Assembly (NCBI GenBank): GCA_963930775.1
Contig: OZ005690.1
Location: forward strand, 6,742,225 to 6,806,224
DNA length: 64,000 nucleotides
Direction of reading: 5' to 3'
Source of the DNA: Cliona cf. orientalis
Lineage: Eukaryota; Porifera; Demospongiae; Clionaida; Clionaidae
A program made the position numbers and the translations under genes. Below are positions 11,947 through 22,101 of this stretch, piece after piece (position 1 is the first letter of the stretch; the number at the start of each line of letters is the position of its first letter). The notes under the pieces were generated by a model that saw nothing but the letters and a program-made list of their open reading frames with translations, searched no databases and was not told where the DNA came from.

Positions 11947-14735
11947 ATGGCTACTTTGAATGAGCAGAGAAAGAAGCGCGCGAGACTAGGATTTCGGTAC
12001 ACTATGGAGCTGAACTTCGCCAGTGAAGATAGCAAGAAGTCGTTCTTGTCGAGGGTGGAGAGCGCTAAACAGAGACTCGCTCCCAGAGGCTCACCGCCGC
12101 TGGACAGTCGCGAGCTACTTAGCTCTCTATTGGATTTGGCTGAAGCCACTCCTCCACCTGCTACCACGTGCACTGGAGATCGCCAGGCAGTCCCTACAGG
12201 ATCCATGACAATGCTGGAAAACTCAGGTGTGTATTCTTGAGATACACGTAATGGCTTAGTCATAAACAACAAACTAACTGTTGTGCTTAGGATTCTTTGT
12301 ACCCGGTGATGAAGGCAATGATGAAGCCCAATCATTATTTGTTTGTGAGCGCAAGACGTTTGAGGATCTTTGCGCTGGGCTCATACAACCATGTCAGTGC
12401 CAAGCTAGTGCACGGAAGATGATCAAGACTGTTCAGGTGTGCATAGCCCATTCAAGTGAACTTATCAAATATTTAGTCGACGTTTATATGCACGTACCTC
12501 AGAGAGGACATGTCCTCCGTGTCGAGTTTCAGTGTCAGCAGTGTAAACAGAAGCAGCGGTGGGCCAGTTCACGAACACTTGGAGGACGCTACCTTATTAA
12601 CCAGAAGTAAGTATCCATTACTTTCCCTTCGTTACAAGAGCTAGGTACTGAAATATTTTCAGGATCGTGCATTCGTTTACCTGTGCTGGTATTCTGCCGA
12701 GCCAGTACATCCATTTTTCCACTCATGCAAACTTGGGCACACTGGGTCCATGGTATATCAATTCGGGTGAGTTTGCAAAAGAAATGGGGTGATGGTCGAT
12801 TGACTCTTTGCTATTTGCTAGTCTACAAAAGTGGTGGGTACTTGGAAGCAGTGAACACCTGTGCCAAGTTATCAATGATGAAAGCTATCACAGAAGTGAA
12901 AGCATTGCCACATTACGCTGCTAGTGGTGAGGTACGTATGTGCACATTTATAACCCTGCTACGAATTAATGATAAATAATGTTGTATCTCTCAACAGTGG
13001 GTTATTACTGATGCTAGACACGACTCGACATCCAATGCCTTCCATACCACTGTCCCCTGCTTGTCTGGAAGGTAATTATGTGTTCAATTGTTGTTGTGAA
13101 TAGGTGTATAGAACATGATACGTTACATGTACACATACGTTATTGTATTATAATTATTATGATAGCACCAAACGAATTCTTGGCTGTGCAACAGTATCCA
13201 GAAAGGAGCATGCCATCGCTCAAACAAGGGAACTTGAGGCCACCAAAGCAGTACTTCCTCAAGTCCTTGAACAAGGTGGTATATTTCATGTATTTATGTG
13301 AACATTGATTATTGAATTAGATCTATACATGTATGCAGATCTGAAGGTTGTGGAAGTAGCGCATGATAATGCAGCAACAGTCAAGAATTACATCACCGAG
13401 GATTTACATCTCCTGAACTCATACGACACGTGGCATGGTACAGTTGCTGATTCCCAATACTTGTCATGGTGTTCAGTGTGCTTTAATTAGGTACCAAGAA
13501 TGTAGCAAAGGGCATGAGGAAGATCTCATGTGGTACCAAAAAGACAGAAGGAAAATCTTGGTTTGTAGAGTTATCAGACAAATGTAAGTTACCAACTCAT
13601 GAGTCTCCACCATTATGATGTTCTACATGCATGTACATGTAATTAGGCAAAAGTACAAAAGTTCATCTGTACTACTGCATGAAAAACTGTGCCCAGTCTC
13701 CAACAAAGCTTAGGGAGAGCATTCTAAACATTATTAGCCACTACCAGGTGAGTCAGAAGCATAGAATACCCTCTTATGTATGACTTTACACAATAATTCT
13801 TGCTATATATACAAAGAACAAGCACTCCCAGTGCCACGAAGAATCCTTCTGTAGACGCTCTCGGTACAGTCCCTCAAAGTTGCGACTCACCGATCCTGCC
13901 GCAATACAGGCATATGAGAAGGCACTCAAGGCCACTCTCATTTACAAGAATGCGGAATCATACTGTCGGGTAAGTAATTTTGAAAGATTTTACGACGTGT
14001 TGAGCAAGTTAATCTATCATTAGTGTCGGGATACTTTCTGGATCGAGTCGTTCAACCATCAGTTGCTCACTTACCTTCCCAAACGTATTCATTTTGGCTC
14101 CACCACCTTCAAGATGAGAATGAACCTTGCTATTATGGATTGGGTATAATAATGCTCATAATTTATTGTGTTCACACATGTTGACTCTCACCCGCCCCCC
14201 TCCCGGCACACTAATATCTAGAATGAGAATGTACAAAGAGCCAGCACAAGTGAGCATTTTGTTTTGGATATGAGGAGACCCGACCGAAGAACTCCCATGA
14301 AGGTGCTAGTCAAGAAGACTTTTAATTTTGTTGGTGATATCTGGAGGACATACACTTGTTGGAAGGTTACCGACCTCAGGTGAGCGAGAGCATCTTGTAT
14401 GGTGGATAATGGTGTGGTACTTCATGTACAATATTATTGTGTGTATGCACATGTTCATATACACTTGCATGTACATGTATTATGCATGTTTGCATGTATC
14501 TCGCCCTTGCTCCCTCCCTTTCTCCCCCTTCTAAGTGAATCCTAACCTGAAATTATATTGAGGGTGGAGAGAGAGTGACATAGTGTATACCACAGTGTTT
14601 TTCTTTTCATAATCTTATAGGGAAGTGGATGAGAACGACAGTGATGTGGATGTGGGTGATGAGGAGGATGATATATTGGCTGATGGGGAAGGCTTACTGG
14701 AGGATGAAGTTGATGAGGTGGAACAGCAAGAATAA
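11947..14735 (+). CDS. Putative DDE transposase of the TTAA transposon
   Basis: Proposed exons: 11947-12226, 12291-12606, 12663-12766, 12822-12931, 12998-13071, 13166-13275, 13339-13437, 13491-13583, 13647-13747, 13817-13969, 14024-14143, 14222-14379, 14621-14735. All junctions are GT-AG and in phase, giving 610 residues; an optional 66-bp intron at 12437-12502 would give 588. The N-terminal third is basic and Ser/Pro-rich, then has Cys pairs (QCQAS, FQCQQCKQ). The core carries ITDARHDS (D275/D279), VEVAHDN (D341), a Cys/His block (CMKNC, HSQCHEESFC) and FWIESFNHQLLTYLPKR (E488). That fits a DDE/RNase H-like fold and resembles a group of unnamed animal proteins with an E-x-F/x-N-H motif before KR-F. 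The C-terminus is acidic (DENDSDVDVGDEEDD). The candidate acids are an inference. No frameshift or stop was found, so it may be functional. Confidence 0.75.
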
Positions 14736-14805
14736 ATGAACTGTATAGCAACATGTAAGTGTGTGAAACTGCCTAATAGTACGTGTACATATGAGTGTGA
14801 TTATA

Positions 14806-15568
14806 TTAGAAGCGTGATGATGGTTGGAAGTCGGTGTAAGGGACTCCAGGTGGATTGGGAAATCGACCACGCACCTCCTGAAAAGATCACACTTATTGTT
14901 ATTGTAAGTTGCTATGGTTGTAGACTACCTATACTTACCCTTACTACACATGCAGGCAGCACATCCCTGGTGTCTAGTACACTTGTCTTGGTGCACTTAT
15001 AGTGTACGTATTCGGAATGGTTCCACACACCCAGCTGACTCAAGAAGGTCCAAAATTTCCTATACAAAGCAAAGCGCTTGGAGTTGTTTGCAAGACTGGG
15101 TGCCGAAGAGCCCCTCACCCAGCTAGGTGGTCGGTCTACCACACAGGGGGAGAGGTGGCAGTATGGACAGGCATTCGGTCCATCGAGCTCTGGAGGATCA
15201 TAACCACTTGGACCTATAAAGATAAGTTACCACTATAATATTATGTAATGTATAGAGCTCTGGAAAATTGGTGATAATGTTTAGTAACTGCAGGATAACC
15301 TTTCTTGGACTTCTCTGCTGTGGGAGCAGTGACTTGGCCAGTAGCAGAAGAACTGGAAGAACTGGTAGACTGACAGCTGTCAAGGATACACCTCGTGGAT
15401 GAGAGCTCTATCCCTGGATAGGAGGCTACCAAGACTCTGAACCCCTCCAAAAAGTCATTTGGAGGCTGTTTCTTGTAGCATACTTCAAGCTAATGGATAT
15501 TTAGTTATTATTTATTATGTTTTGTTGATATTCAGCTAGCTCACCTTGAGTTTTGCCTGTGAAACCAT
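14806..15568 (-). CDS. Accessory protein of the TTAA transposon, P2X7 intracellular domain-like
   Basis: Exons on the minus strand: 15568-15545, 15489-15300, 15213-14939, 14877-14806. All junctions are GT-AG and in phase, giving 186 residues from ATG to TAA. The N-terminal half is low in complexity (a Ser run, STSSSSSSATG). The C-terminal half has CPYCHLSPCV, PPSWVRGSSAP, KRFALYRKFW, RDVLPACVV and EVRGRFPNPPGVPYTDF. The Y-R-x-F .. R-x-V-L/I-P-x-C-V-V .. R-x-x-F/Y-P pattern matches what I know of the P2X7 intracellular-domain family, which recurs as stand-alone proteins in invertebrates. It ends 71 bp from the transposase stop and is transcribed towards it. Its role is unknown; DNA binding or transposase partnership is only a guess. 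A TATTTAAG on the minus strand near 15775-15783 could be its TATA-like box. Confidence 0.75.
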
Positions 15569-15852
15569 TATTTGCTAGGTTTTTTTGTTATGAAAGTGTC
15601 AGACAGCAGCTGTTCAAATTTCTATTGTTTGGCGCGCTTGTATGGTACCGCGCATGCTATGTAAAGTGCATTGTGAGGGCTTCACAGTGGTAAGAGAATG
15701 GCTACATAGCCATGGCAAACTCGCCGAATTTGAATCTTGGCGGCGAGGTCAAAGGTCGTGCCCTGGGCACGCGCCTTAAATACCCGCAGTCCGCAAACGA
15801 TCGCGCGTTGGAAACTTTCGCGTATTGCAATATTTAACCCCAACTTCCTCGT

Positions 15853-15856
15853 TTAA
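15853..15856. repeat. Right TTAA target-site duplication
   Basis: TTAA follows the terminus ..CTTCCTCGT and leads back into the interrupted MITE (TTAATGCATG). Confidence 0.85.
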
Positions 15857-16204
15857 TGCATGTGCGCCTATGGCGGTAAGGATTCAGATCGCCAAATTTA
15901 AACTTCACCAATACCAATGGAGAGCCATTTCGCCAAATTTAATGCCAATCAAAGGTTACCCGCTATACGGCAATTATCTCATGGATTACCTCATAACCAC
16001 AAAAAAGGAAGTTGCTGGGAGAGTGGATATGATTGTAACGTTTTGACTATATACAGCATAGGTGTCTTATTGTGGAATGTACACTATAAACTCCATCGAT
16101 ACTACCAAAGGAGTATCTTACTTCACTATGGGCCTGTGGTTTCACAGGTTGTCCTATAGCAGCCTGCATTAGTGCTTTACAGTACATGATGTTTAGCTAC
16201 ATAC

Positions 16205-16316
16205 CCACAAATGGCCCTCAAGCACATGAATGTCATTACAAAGGTCATAAAGTATTGCAACACAAGCCCATAATGAAGTAGGATACTCTCCCTCTCTCTC
16301 TATTATAATACTCTTG
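16205..16316. repeat. Half copy of the GAGGGAGAG fold-back element
   Basis: It matches the right arm at 7258-7362: CACAAATG, then GAATGTCATTACAAAGGTCA, GATACTCTCCCTCTC and a terminal TACTCTTG. The matching left arm is not present here. Confidence 0.55.
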
Positions 16317-16891
16317 ATACCACATGTACCTTAATGAGGACTCCATATCACACATAAATTCAATATCAACAACTTACCTGTTTCTTACACAAGTGGATGA
16401 TACTCAATTTCTTACAATGCTTATCGCGTATGTACCAGATTACAGTGGCTGCCAAAATAGTGATGATGAGACAACTGACAGCAGTGTACGATTTAAAACC
16501 TACATGTAAGTAAGTGTACCATCATAGACGGAGAGTATAATATGTGACTAGACGTGATATACATGTACATGTCAACTACAGTTTCTAAATGTAATTACAT
16601 TATTATACACGCATAATTGACAACCAATCCTCCTTCACATCGCATGTGAAGTCAGAAAAAGTCCTGTACCATAAATTAATTTCAAGGTTAATTGTTTTAC
16701 CATCAAGTTAATTTCGATTCTACCTTTGGCTTTGTGGAGCTAGATTTCACTTAACGTTGCCTGATTGCACATGGCTGCAAGGCCTGGCCTACATGTATGT
16801 ATATAGTACCAGTTTATGCTTTGTTTTCATAATACACTTGCTTTGATAATTAAAGGCTAATTACCATAAGCCTGGTAAGGCAGTTGAAACA

Positions 16892-17114
16892 TAGAGGAGG
16901 TAGGACACGCTTGACCTTTGGCTAATAGTTCACTAATTAAATCGCTAGTATAGGCTTTCGTGAAGATTTTTAGAAGATTTTTAGAGGATATCATTGCAAT
17001 TTTCGAACTCAGCGCTATTGATTTAGTGGGGGAGCCCCTCTTAGTTAGCACTGTAGAGCAATTTTTAGGTCTTTGGAATGTCAATCAAAGGTCAAGCCTG
17101 TCCTACCTCCTCTG
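16892..17114. mobile_element. 223-bp MITE with 9-bp target duplication
   Basis: The left end TAGAGGAGGTAGGACACGCT and the right end (inward) CAGAGGAGGTAGGACAGGCT are inverted repeats that extend through TTGACCTTTG. GTTGAAACA occurs directly on both flanks (16883-16891 and 17115-17123). A 9-bp duplication points to a MULE-type element, or an 8-bp hAT-type one if one base belongs to the terminus. Confidence 0.8.
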
Positions 17115-17172
17115 GTTGAAACAGGTGATTGAGAAGTGAAGGAAGAGAAAAAAATCGCAGGACTAAATAATA

Positions 17173-17314
17173 GTTAGAGACCGAGTCCAAGGTCTCTACG
17201 CATTTTAAGAGACCCAAAGGCCCGAGGCTGTAGCATCCTAAGCACAGCGAGGGTGCTACTAAGGGCCTGAGGGTCTCTTAAAAAGCGTAGAGACCATTGG
17301 ACGAGGTCTCTAAC
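17173..17314. mobile_element. 142-bp fold-back element
   Basis: Left arm GTTAGAGACCGAGTCCAAGG, continuing GTCTCTACGC and TTTTAAGAGACCC to about 17225, pairs with 17263-17314. A short loop centred on TAGCATCCTAAGCACAGCGAG separates the arms. Fragments of the same GAGGTCTCTAAGTG phrase follow at 17410-17470. Confidence 0.75.
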
Positions 17315-17514
17315 TGATTTAGAATATAGCAACTGTAACCATGACATTTAGCCTGGGGACTAGGCTACTGTTGCACTGTGCATCTTTCTTTGCCCTTGGC
17401 AGCTCAATAATAGACCTACCTCTCTAAGAGGTCTATAAGTGAATTGAGAGGTCTCTAAGTGAAATAATGGACCTCCAACTGACCAATCAGATTGCTGTAT
17501 TTGTTACAACTATA

Positions 17515-17587
17515 TTCTAAGCCGGGATTTGAACCCAGCACCTTCTGAATTCTAGTCAGACATTCTTACCAATTGAGCTACTAAAGC
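17515..17587 (-). pseudogene. tRNA-like relic or tRNA-derived SINE head
   Basis: Read on the minus strand it has an A box (TAGCTCAATTGG), an anticodon arm TCTGA-CTAGAAT-TCAGA with formal anticodon AGA, a 5-base variable loop and a good T arm with B box GGTTCAAATCC. The acceptor arm (GCTTTAG against CTTAGAA) has several mismatches and the D stem has one, so it is probably not a functional tRNA. The intact internal promoter boxes with a decayed acceptor fit a SINE head or pseudogene. Confidence 0.6.
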
Positions 17588-17589
17588 CC

Positions 17590-17681
17590 TGATGGCAGCG
17601 GAGTGTAGGATAGGTGGTATACATCCTAAGGAATCTCTGATGGCAGCGGAGTGTAGTGTAGGATAGGTGGTATACATTACA
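17590..17681. repeat. Tandem duplication of about 45 bp
   Basis: The phrase CTGATGGCAGCGGAGTGTAG, followed by GATAGGTGGTATACAT, occurs twice in a row; the second copy has an extra TGTAG. Confidence 0.7.
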
Positions 17682-17889
17682 GGACAATCTGTCCAATGAC
17701 ATGTTAGATCATCGTAGTAAGCCTCCTTTGTGTAGCTAAGGTTTGGTAGAAGTGGCTGCTTAAATTCCGGATAGCTCGATTTAGCGTTTTAGAGGGCATG
17801 GCTGAATGGTGCTGCCACGCCTAATTAGTTAATTGGTTGCGATTAATAATTATAATATACTCGAAAGGTGCTTGGATTGGTCTTTCATA

Positions 17890-18010
17890 TACCGTATGCT
17901 CCAAATTTTCGTGGTCCAAAATTTTCGTAAAATTGCTGAAAATCCCATGATTGAAAATTTTCTGATAAAAATTTCATGATTGCCACATTTTTCGTGATTA
18001 CCTTCATGCC
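17890..18010. mobile_element. Fragment of a TACCGTA..AAATTTTCGT MITE
   Basis: It begins TACCGTATGCTCCAAATTTT and has repeated AATTTTCGT words as in the complete copy at 47605-47795. The other terminus was not found. Confidence 0.45.
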
Positions 18011-19445
18011 ATGGAATCCGTGCAGACTATCCACGTTGTCGCTCTGCCCACAGTTGCACGTGGCTTGGCGTTAGGCTAGTATGCTAGTGTGAAGAGAAAA
18101 GAAACTAAACAAGACTTATTTTATACAGGCCTCTCCAAGGGCGTAGCTAAAAATTCTTTTGTAGTGAGGCAGGTAATAAAGATTGCGCACGAAGCGCGCG
18201 TGAATTTTTAGCCACACCCCCTTGAAGGTCAAACTACGCCCATTTTCAGCAATTGTAGCAATGTAGAAAGTCTTCTTGAGTCTAGAACGGTGCACAAAGC
18301 CGTTTTGTCAAGATCATATGACATTACTTACATCACCTCAGAGAGAGATATCTGTCTAGCTCTCTTAGAAATCGAAGCTATACCTTCTACCATTGTAAAA
18401 ATTCGAGTGCTTAATCCGCAAACAAATATGTCTTGGCATGCATGTGGCACGGTGAGTGTTGTTGTGTATTTAAGTATATAGCTGGCTGAACTGACAACCA
18501 AGGCAGCTGCCTCAGTTGCCTCAATGGTAGATACGCCTTGCTCTCTTTTTGCCTTTAGCGCCTTCTGTTATCATCTGTTTGGCCATCTCTTCAACGTGGT
18601 ATTTGGCCGATTTGATACAAGACGAAGGATGTTGTTTGAATAAAGGTCCTTGTGGATTTGGTAGGCAACTTTTTGCTCATTTTCTGAAAGTAAGCATACA
18701 GAGTCTGTACATCATTAGCAGCAATTCAATGCTTCGTTACAGATAGTTCACACGTTCATTAGCTGACTAGAGCATACATGTACGCACGATCGTGCTTGTG
18801 CACATAGAACGTAGCCACACCCACAATAATACAGTACAGCTCACAGGTAACTAGACAATCGAGTGTGAGTGACACGCATGTAGTGAAGCGCCTGCTCACG
18901 AATCAATTTCTGGCAACCACGAACTCCCTTCTCTGGCTACAGAACTAAGAAAACTGGCAGTTATGGCTCACGTTAGCGTGCTTTAGCAGAAAATTCGTTT
19001 GAATATTGATCCATTGGGCTGGTAGTTGTTATCATAAAGGCTCGAAATTGGTGCGGTTTTTATCCCAAAGTTCTAAAATTTCACGCACATTTCACACACA
19101 AGAGTATAACAGAATCCCCCTTCAAGCAATCCTACATCCACCCGTGATTTATAAGTGAAAGAAATTAGGAAAATGATGAAAGTTCTGCAGTAGTTTGATC
19201 AGCTGGTATTTTGCCGGGAAAGATGTGGAGGTGGTGTGGATCTCGGTGACCTCTCTTTGTTTTTATTTCACATCATTCAAGGCCAAACCTTAAAGGTCAA
19301 TGTCTTACTATAAAGATAATTACAAAAGTGAAATTTTTACAGAAAAAGGAACTTCACTATATATTATATATAGAAACGCAAACGCAAGTGATCACACATG
19401 GTTCCAATGAAGCATTTCATCTGTGTACAACACAAACGAAAGGTA
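18011..19445. other. Stretch with dispersed repeats and no supported gene
   Basis: Bases 18890-19130 are an inverted relative of 7895-8125. Open frames at 18290-18481 and 18549-18690 end at reasonable splice donors, but I recognise no domain in them and cannot join them to anything. Confidence 0.4.
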
Positions 19446-19834
19446 CAGTAGGAGTCAAAAAAACGGTGACGCTTCCATTCCGTTCTGTTCAGACGCTGTT
19501 GCACTGTTCATGCCAGCCGTTCCGTTTCCGTTCCGTATGCACGTGTGCAAAATTAGTAATCTGCTATCGAAGATCGATCGATCTCGCGTTGCCAATCGAC
19601 TCTGATCGCCTCCAAATGCGATGCCTTGGATAGAGCGATGCTTCTTTTGGCTTTCTTAGGCTCTTGAGGCGTCATTTTCGTGCTAGCTACGATTGGAATA
19701 GTCGACGGCATTTTCCGTCGCGTCGGCCTCCGCCCGTCCCGTTTCCATTCTTGTGCATGGGGAATGGCTGTTTCGCTTCCGTCTGAACGGGATGGAACGG
19801 AACGGAAGCGTCACTGTTTTTTTTACTCCTACTG
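19446..19834. mobile_element. 389-bp Tc1-like MITE with long terminal repeats
   Basis: It starts CAGTAGGAGTC and ends GACTCCTACTG-like ..TTACTCCTACTG, with TA directly on both sides (19444-19445, 19835-19836). The subterminal ACGGTGACGCTTCC and GGAAGCGTCACTGT pair as inverted repeats, as do multiple CCGTTC words. The interior has no credible coding frame. Confidence 0.8.
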
Positions 19835-19955
19835 TAACTTTTCATTGACTGGTATTGCACCCAGGAGTGGGTGCTCTTACAAAACAAGCATGTGGGTTCT
19901 TACCCAGGAGGGAGGACGGTACACTATGCATGGTAGCTATGTATTTACTGCTTAC

Positions 19956-20488
19956 CAATTTCACAAGATTCACTATTGCCCGTATTGTTCGGAGGAGATA
20001 CTATAGTTGTAGCCCCTGGTGTAATTACTACAGAAGTATGTGTTGGACAAGTGTAGGCAAATTCCGGTTCTATAATCAATACACATAATGGTTGACATGA
20101 TAATATCCATCAGAGAAATAAGGATAAAAATACTTACTGACTGTGGAAAAGGTAATATTAGATGACGTCCCATCACCCCAATTGCTACAGGTAACTGTAG
20201 CATTTGTGTTTTTCATTGAAGCAGTGATGCGAAGCTCTGATTTGAGGCCACTCCCATTAGCATTGCTTACTCTTCTGGCAATAGTATCTGGATATTCACT
20301 GCTTATGACAATCTCTTCTGCTCCGAGTACAATTTGCAAGACATTGCCATTTTCACCTATGTGTTCGGGGCTACTCCAACTGAGAATTCGTGTGGCATTG
20401 GCAATGCATGTGAATACTACTCTCTGCTCGTCAAAAGCGGTTCTGCTTTCAAGTGTGCTGGTCAATGCAACACTACCATCTGCTAGTG
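19956..20488 (-). CDS. Two exons of an Ig-domain protein (partial)
   Basis: Exon a, 20488-20138, is 351 bp; exon b, 20069-19956, is 114 bp. Both are bounded by AG and GT on the minus strand and both are phase 1-1, so each can be skipped or repeated without breaking the frame. Exon a encodes one Ig-like domain of about 117 residues: RVVFTCIANA (first Cys), ILSWSSPEHIG (Trp strand), SELRITASM and NATVTCSNWGDG (second Cys), with several N-glycosylation sequons. Exon b encodes a Thr/Pro/Ser-rich linker (VVITPGATTIVSPP). This is the usual layout of secreted or membrane Ig proteins in sponges. No signal peptide, membrane segment or terminal exon was found; upstream the locus runs into nested MITEs at 20532, downstream into the MITE at 19446-19834. 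Confidence 0.6.
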
Positions 20489-20821
20489 CTGCAGAGTTAC
20501 GCAAAATTGAAAAACCAACAAAACATATGTACAGTAGTCCACTTAATTCAAATAATTATTATTTATAAATCCAAGTAAATAATTTGAATTAAAGGAAAAT
20601 TTGAATTACAGCAATATCCACTTAATTCGAATTTTGCTCATATGAAATGAATGATAATTTTGAATTAAAGAGATAATAGCTACAACACATATTAATAATC
20701 TTTATATTCAGATGCAACAACCTTTTTCTTCTTCTCTGGAGGCAGACTGTCCACTCTATCCACTATTTCTAGCTTTCTTTTAAGTTAATTAACAGTTTAG
20801 AGCCTGATACTGCTAGATATA

Positions 20822-21427
20822 CAGTAGTGGCCAATAAAAAGTTAACGTTCTGTTTCCTACTCTACGATTGTTGAACGGTGTGAAAATGAGAACAAAACGG
20901 TAGCTGAACGGTACGGACAAAAAGGTGACAAGCGTTCATTTGGTAGGTGAGAAACGTTCAGAGTGAGCACAGTGCATAATAAGACAACCTTAGTTGCTTG
21001 CTGCGCTGGCTTCTACGATCGCTAGGCAGCTCTACTCAGCTGCTTGCTGGAAGCCAAGCAGATAGCTTCGTAGCTCGAGGCAATCGCTCGAGCTAATGGC
21101 TCGAAACGTACCTGACGATCGATAAGACACAAAGATACAGCTTTCTTTCGATGTCTGCTACATTATCACGTCTGCACAAGGGTTGCCTGTGCTTCTCCGT
21201 CGCTCACAGCTTCCCGAAAGCTTGTTTCTTCCATGCGGCATCGAGAACGGTCAATTATTGCAGTACGGTCACACCTACCAATTAAGCATTTGTGCAAATG
21301 TAAAAACGATGGATGCGCGCGCGTGCGTACTTCCCCATACCGCGGAATGGTGTGAAAACAGAAACGTTCTCACCTCAAAACTATCGTACAACAGAGCTGA
21401 ACGTTAACTCTTTATTGACCGCTACTG
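20822..21427 (+). mobile_element. 606-bp Tc1-like element, copy 1
   Basis: It starts CAGTAGTGGCCAATAAAAAG and ends TTATTGACCGCTACTG, with TA on both sides. It is the near-perfect inverse of 21496-22101 and has the same length. The TIRs extend through GTTAACGTTC. Open frames inside (21183-21407) only mirror those of copy 2 and no transposase is recognisable, so it is probably non-autonomous. Confidence 0.85.
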
Positions 21428-21429
21428 TA

Positions 21430-21493
21430 GCTACTTATGGCTAGTGCAGCTGTACTCAGCTGCAGCCATGTGGTGCTCACGTGATCTATAATG
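21430..21493. repeat. Spacer between the twin 606-bp elements
   Basis: A spacer of 64 bp, not counting the flanking TA pairs. It contains the palindromic words GCAGCTGTACTCAGCTGC and is not part of either element. Confidence 0.6.
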
Positions 21494-21495
21494 TA

Positions 21496-22101
21496 CAGTA
21501 GCGGTCAATAAAAAGTTAACGTTCAGTTCCGTTGTACGATCGTTTTGAGGTGAGAACGTTTCCGTTTTCACACCGTTCCGTGGTACAGGGAAGTACGCAC
21601 GCGCGTGCATCCATCGTTTTTACGTTTGCACAAACACTTATTGGTAGGCGTGACCGTACTGCAATAATTGACCGTTCTCGATGCCGCGTGGAAGGAATGA
21701 GCTTTCGGGAAGCCGTGAGCGACAGAGAAGCACAGGCAACCCTCGTACAAACTCGATAATGTAGCAGACATCGAAAGAAAGTTGTATCTTTGTGTCTTTT
21801 CGATCGTCAGGTACGTTTCAAGCGATTAGTTCGAGCGATCGCCTCGAGCTAAAGAAGCTATCGGCTTGGCTTCCAGCAAGCGGCTGAGTAGAGCTGCCTA
21901 GCGATCGTAGAAACCAGCGCAGCAAGCGACCAAGGCTGTCTTATTACGCACTGTGCTCACTCTGAACGTTTCTCACCTACCAAATGAACGCTTGTCACCT
22001 TTTTGTCCATACCGTTCAGCTACTGTTGCGTTCTCGTTTTCACACCATTCAACAATCGTAGAGTAGGAAACGGAACGTTAACTTCTTATTGGCCTCTACT
22101 G
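21496..22101 (-). mobile_element. 606-bp Tc1-like element, copy 2 (inverted)
   Basis: It starts CAGTAGCGGTCAATAAAAAG and ends CTTATTGGCCTCTACTG, with TA at 21494-21495 and 22102-22103. It is inverted relative to copy 1 and identical in length, so the pair forms a cruciform-capable structure of about 1.28 kb. Confidence 0.85.

Larger units (their letters stand above)
11678..15852. mobile_element. Two-gene TTAA DNA transposon, Kolobok-like, intact in appearance
   Basis: The termini are ACGAGGAGGCGGGGT on the left and, read inward from the right, ACGAGGAAGTTGGGGT: short imperfect TIRs flanked by TTAA on both sides, inside a MITE whose other copies have one TTAA at this position. The 4175-bp element contains two convergent spliced genes: a putative transposase on + (11947-14735) and an accessory protein on - (14806-15568). 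Both have complete reading frames across all proposed splice junctions. TTAA duplications are known for piggyBac and Kolobok elements. piggyBac termini normally start CCY, which these do not, and the transposase does not look like piggyBac, so Kolobok-like is my inference. It could equally be an unclassified superfamily. Confidence 0.85.
11584..15972. mobile_element. MITE (TATAGCGGGAAACTTTGGCGA family) split by the TTAA transposon
   Basis: The left half is 11584-11677 (TACTGTATAGGAGG, then GTTTGGCGAG, TTTGGCGAATTC, CAATTGAACTTAA). The right half is 15853-15972 (TTAATGCATGTGCGCC, GGCGGTAAGGATTCAGATCG, ..CGCTATACGGCA). The copy at 40829-41013 has the two halves joined through a single TTAA (GAACTTAATGCATGC). 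This copy is therefore the filled site and the 40.8 kb copy is an empty paralogous site. Confidence 0.85.

Noticed and set aside
11742-12335. 197-codon open frame on the minus strand opposite the first transposase exons
   Set aside because: It is antisense to well-supported exons and has no recognisable domain.
17515-17587. Functional tRNA with anticodon AGA
   Set aside because: The acceptor stem has several mismatches and the variable loop is short for a serine tRNA.
21183-21771. Open frames in the 606-bp twin elements
   Set aside because: They are mirror images produced by the inverted copies and contain no transposase motif.
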